From positions 1,475,168 to 1,539,167 of the forward strand of contig NZ_CP009528.1 in assembly GCF_000970025.1 (NCBI RefSeq): a stretch of 64,000 bases of DNA. Direction: 5' to 3'. The notes under the pieces were generated by a model that saw nothing but the letters and a program-made list of their open reading frames with translations, searched no databases and had not been told where the DNA came from. Position numbers and translations under genes: made by a program. Every line of letters starts with the position of its first letter. Positions within the stretch are counted from its first letter, which is position 1. Source of the stretch: Methanosarcina barkeri MS. GTDB taxonomy: Archaea; Halobacteriota; Methanosarcinia; Methanosarcinales; Methanosarcinaceae. Shown piece after piece: positions 63,458 to 64,000 of this stretch.

Positions 63458-64000
63458 ATCCTTCTCCTCATCATGACCCAGCAGTTTGAAATTATTATAA
63501 CTTAAGGAAAGCGATTTTGATTTTTATAATAAGCACATTAATATACTTTTAATATAATACTATAAAGTAAATAATATAATCTCCAATTTTTAGTATTTTT
63601 ACACATAATTCAATATAATGTTAGAAATGATAAATATAATTATTTGGAATTTTATATTAGTATTTAATTTTTATTTTCTTTTGGACTGTCTCCTGAACAT
63701 ATGTTCTCTCGATATAAAGAACTGTACCCTCCTTCTATATATCCCGGAAGCCTCTCAATGTCACAGATCTGGAACATCGAGAAAAAATAGTCAAACAGTT
63801 ATAAAGGAAGCGCTGACGTAGATTAGTCATTTTACTTATATTAATTATTTATAAATTATTCCTGAATATATTTAATCATCTGGCTACAAACGATGACTTG
63901 AACCTTCGTATAAAAATTGTATAACTATTTTAAAATAAAACTAATTTTCGCATATATATTGGGAATCATCTTTGTATCTATATATTAAAAATTTTTATGC
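63458..64000. other. Intergenic region at the right edge
   Basis: AT-rich. Should hold the leftward promoter of the protease-nuclease gene. A 67-aa plus-strand frame at 63618-63821 has no ribosome-binding site and is not called. Nothing else recognised. Confidence 0.5.

Overview
The window is a stretch of a methanogenic archaeon's chromosome, almost certainly a Methanosarcina. The evidence is an archaeal-type PEP carboxylase, the archaeal cluster rpl7ae-rps28e-rpl24e-ndk-infB(aIF5B)-rps6e, a tRNA-Cys, Methanosarcina-style ribosome-binding sites (GAGGTG/GGTGAT), TATA boxes instead of -35/-10 boxes, long AT-rich intergenic regions, NosD-like surface proteins, and many small inverted-repeat elements. 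Gene calls rest on translated reading frames and motifs read by eye; no database was searched.

Layout. 1-7433 (minus): a type I restriction-modification operon, hsdM-hsdS-[DUF262/HNH/DUF5655]-hsdR, with all start/stop junctions overlapping; hsdR runs off the left edge. 8328-9908: PEP carboxylase. 10.5-12.5 kb: a zinc-ribbon membrane protein and a tRNA-Cys with an unusual A33. 12.9-17.2 kb: a duplicated two-gene module (small secreted beta-rich protein plus membrane-anchored double winged-helix regulator); in the first copy the secreted gene has decayed. 17.2-29 kb: an accessory island of surface and secreted proteins (C39-like protease, two NosD-type beta-helix proteins, M28 peptidase, membrane proteins, a lipoprotein), broken by an IS element. 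Three copies of a long conserved leader, with inverted repeats and hairpins, lie upstream of unrelated genes here. 29.3-33.2 kb: the conserved ribosomal protein/aIF5B cluster. 33.5-51.2 kb: mostly ordinary genes (TatD-linked radical SAM protein, LysE exporter, ABC exporter pair, Trm5-like methyltransferase, lipoamide-dehydrogenase-like flavoprotein, DUF92, DJ-1/PfpI, fused SagB-type oxidoreductase, glutamine amidotransferase, CNNM-like protein) separated by repeat-rich spacers. 51.4-55.2 kb: a graveyard of transposase fragments, nested insertions and tandem repeats. 55.2-63.5 kb: a secreted beta-helix/SGNH esterase, a 14-TM-type MFS exporter, an iron-sulfur flavoprotein, and a fusion of a trypsin-like protease with an EndoG/NucA-type nuclease.

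The strongest candidates for something undescribed are: the repeated structured leader (17.2, 22.2 and 25.9 kb); the secreted-sensor/membrane-regulator module (12.9-17.2 kb); the protease-nuclease fusion (61.5-63.5 kb); and the DUF262/HNH gene embedded in the type I RM operon. The window also holds several families of short non-autonomous elements. One family carries CTAG at both ends of both copies, and another 132-133 bp family has one copy split by a complete IS with a 6-bp target duplication.
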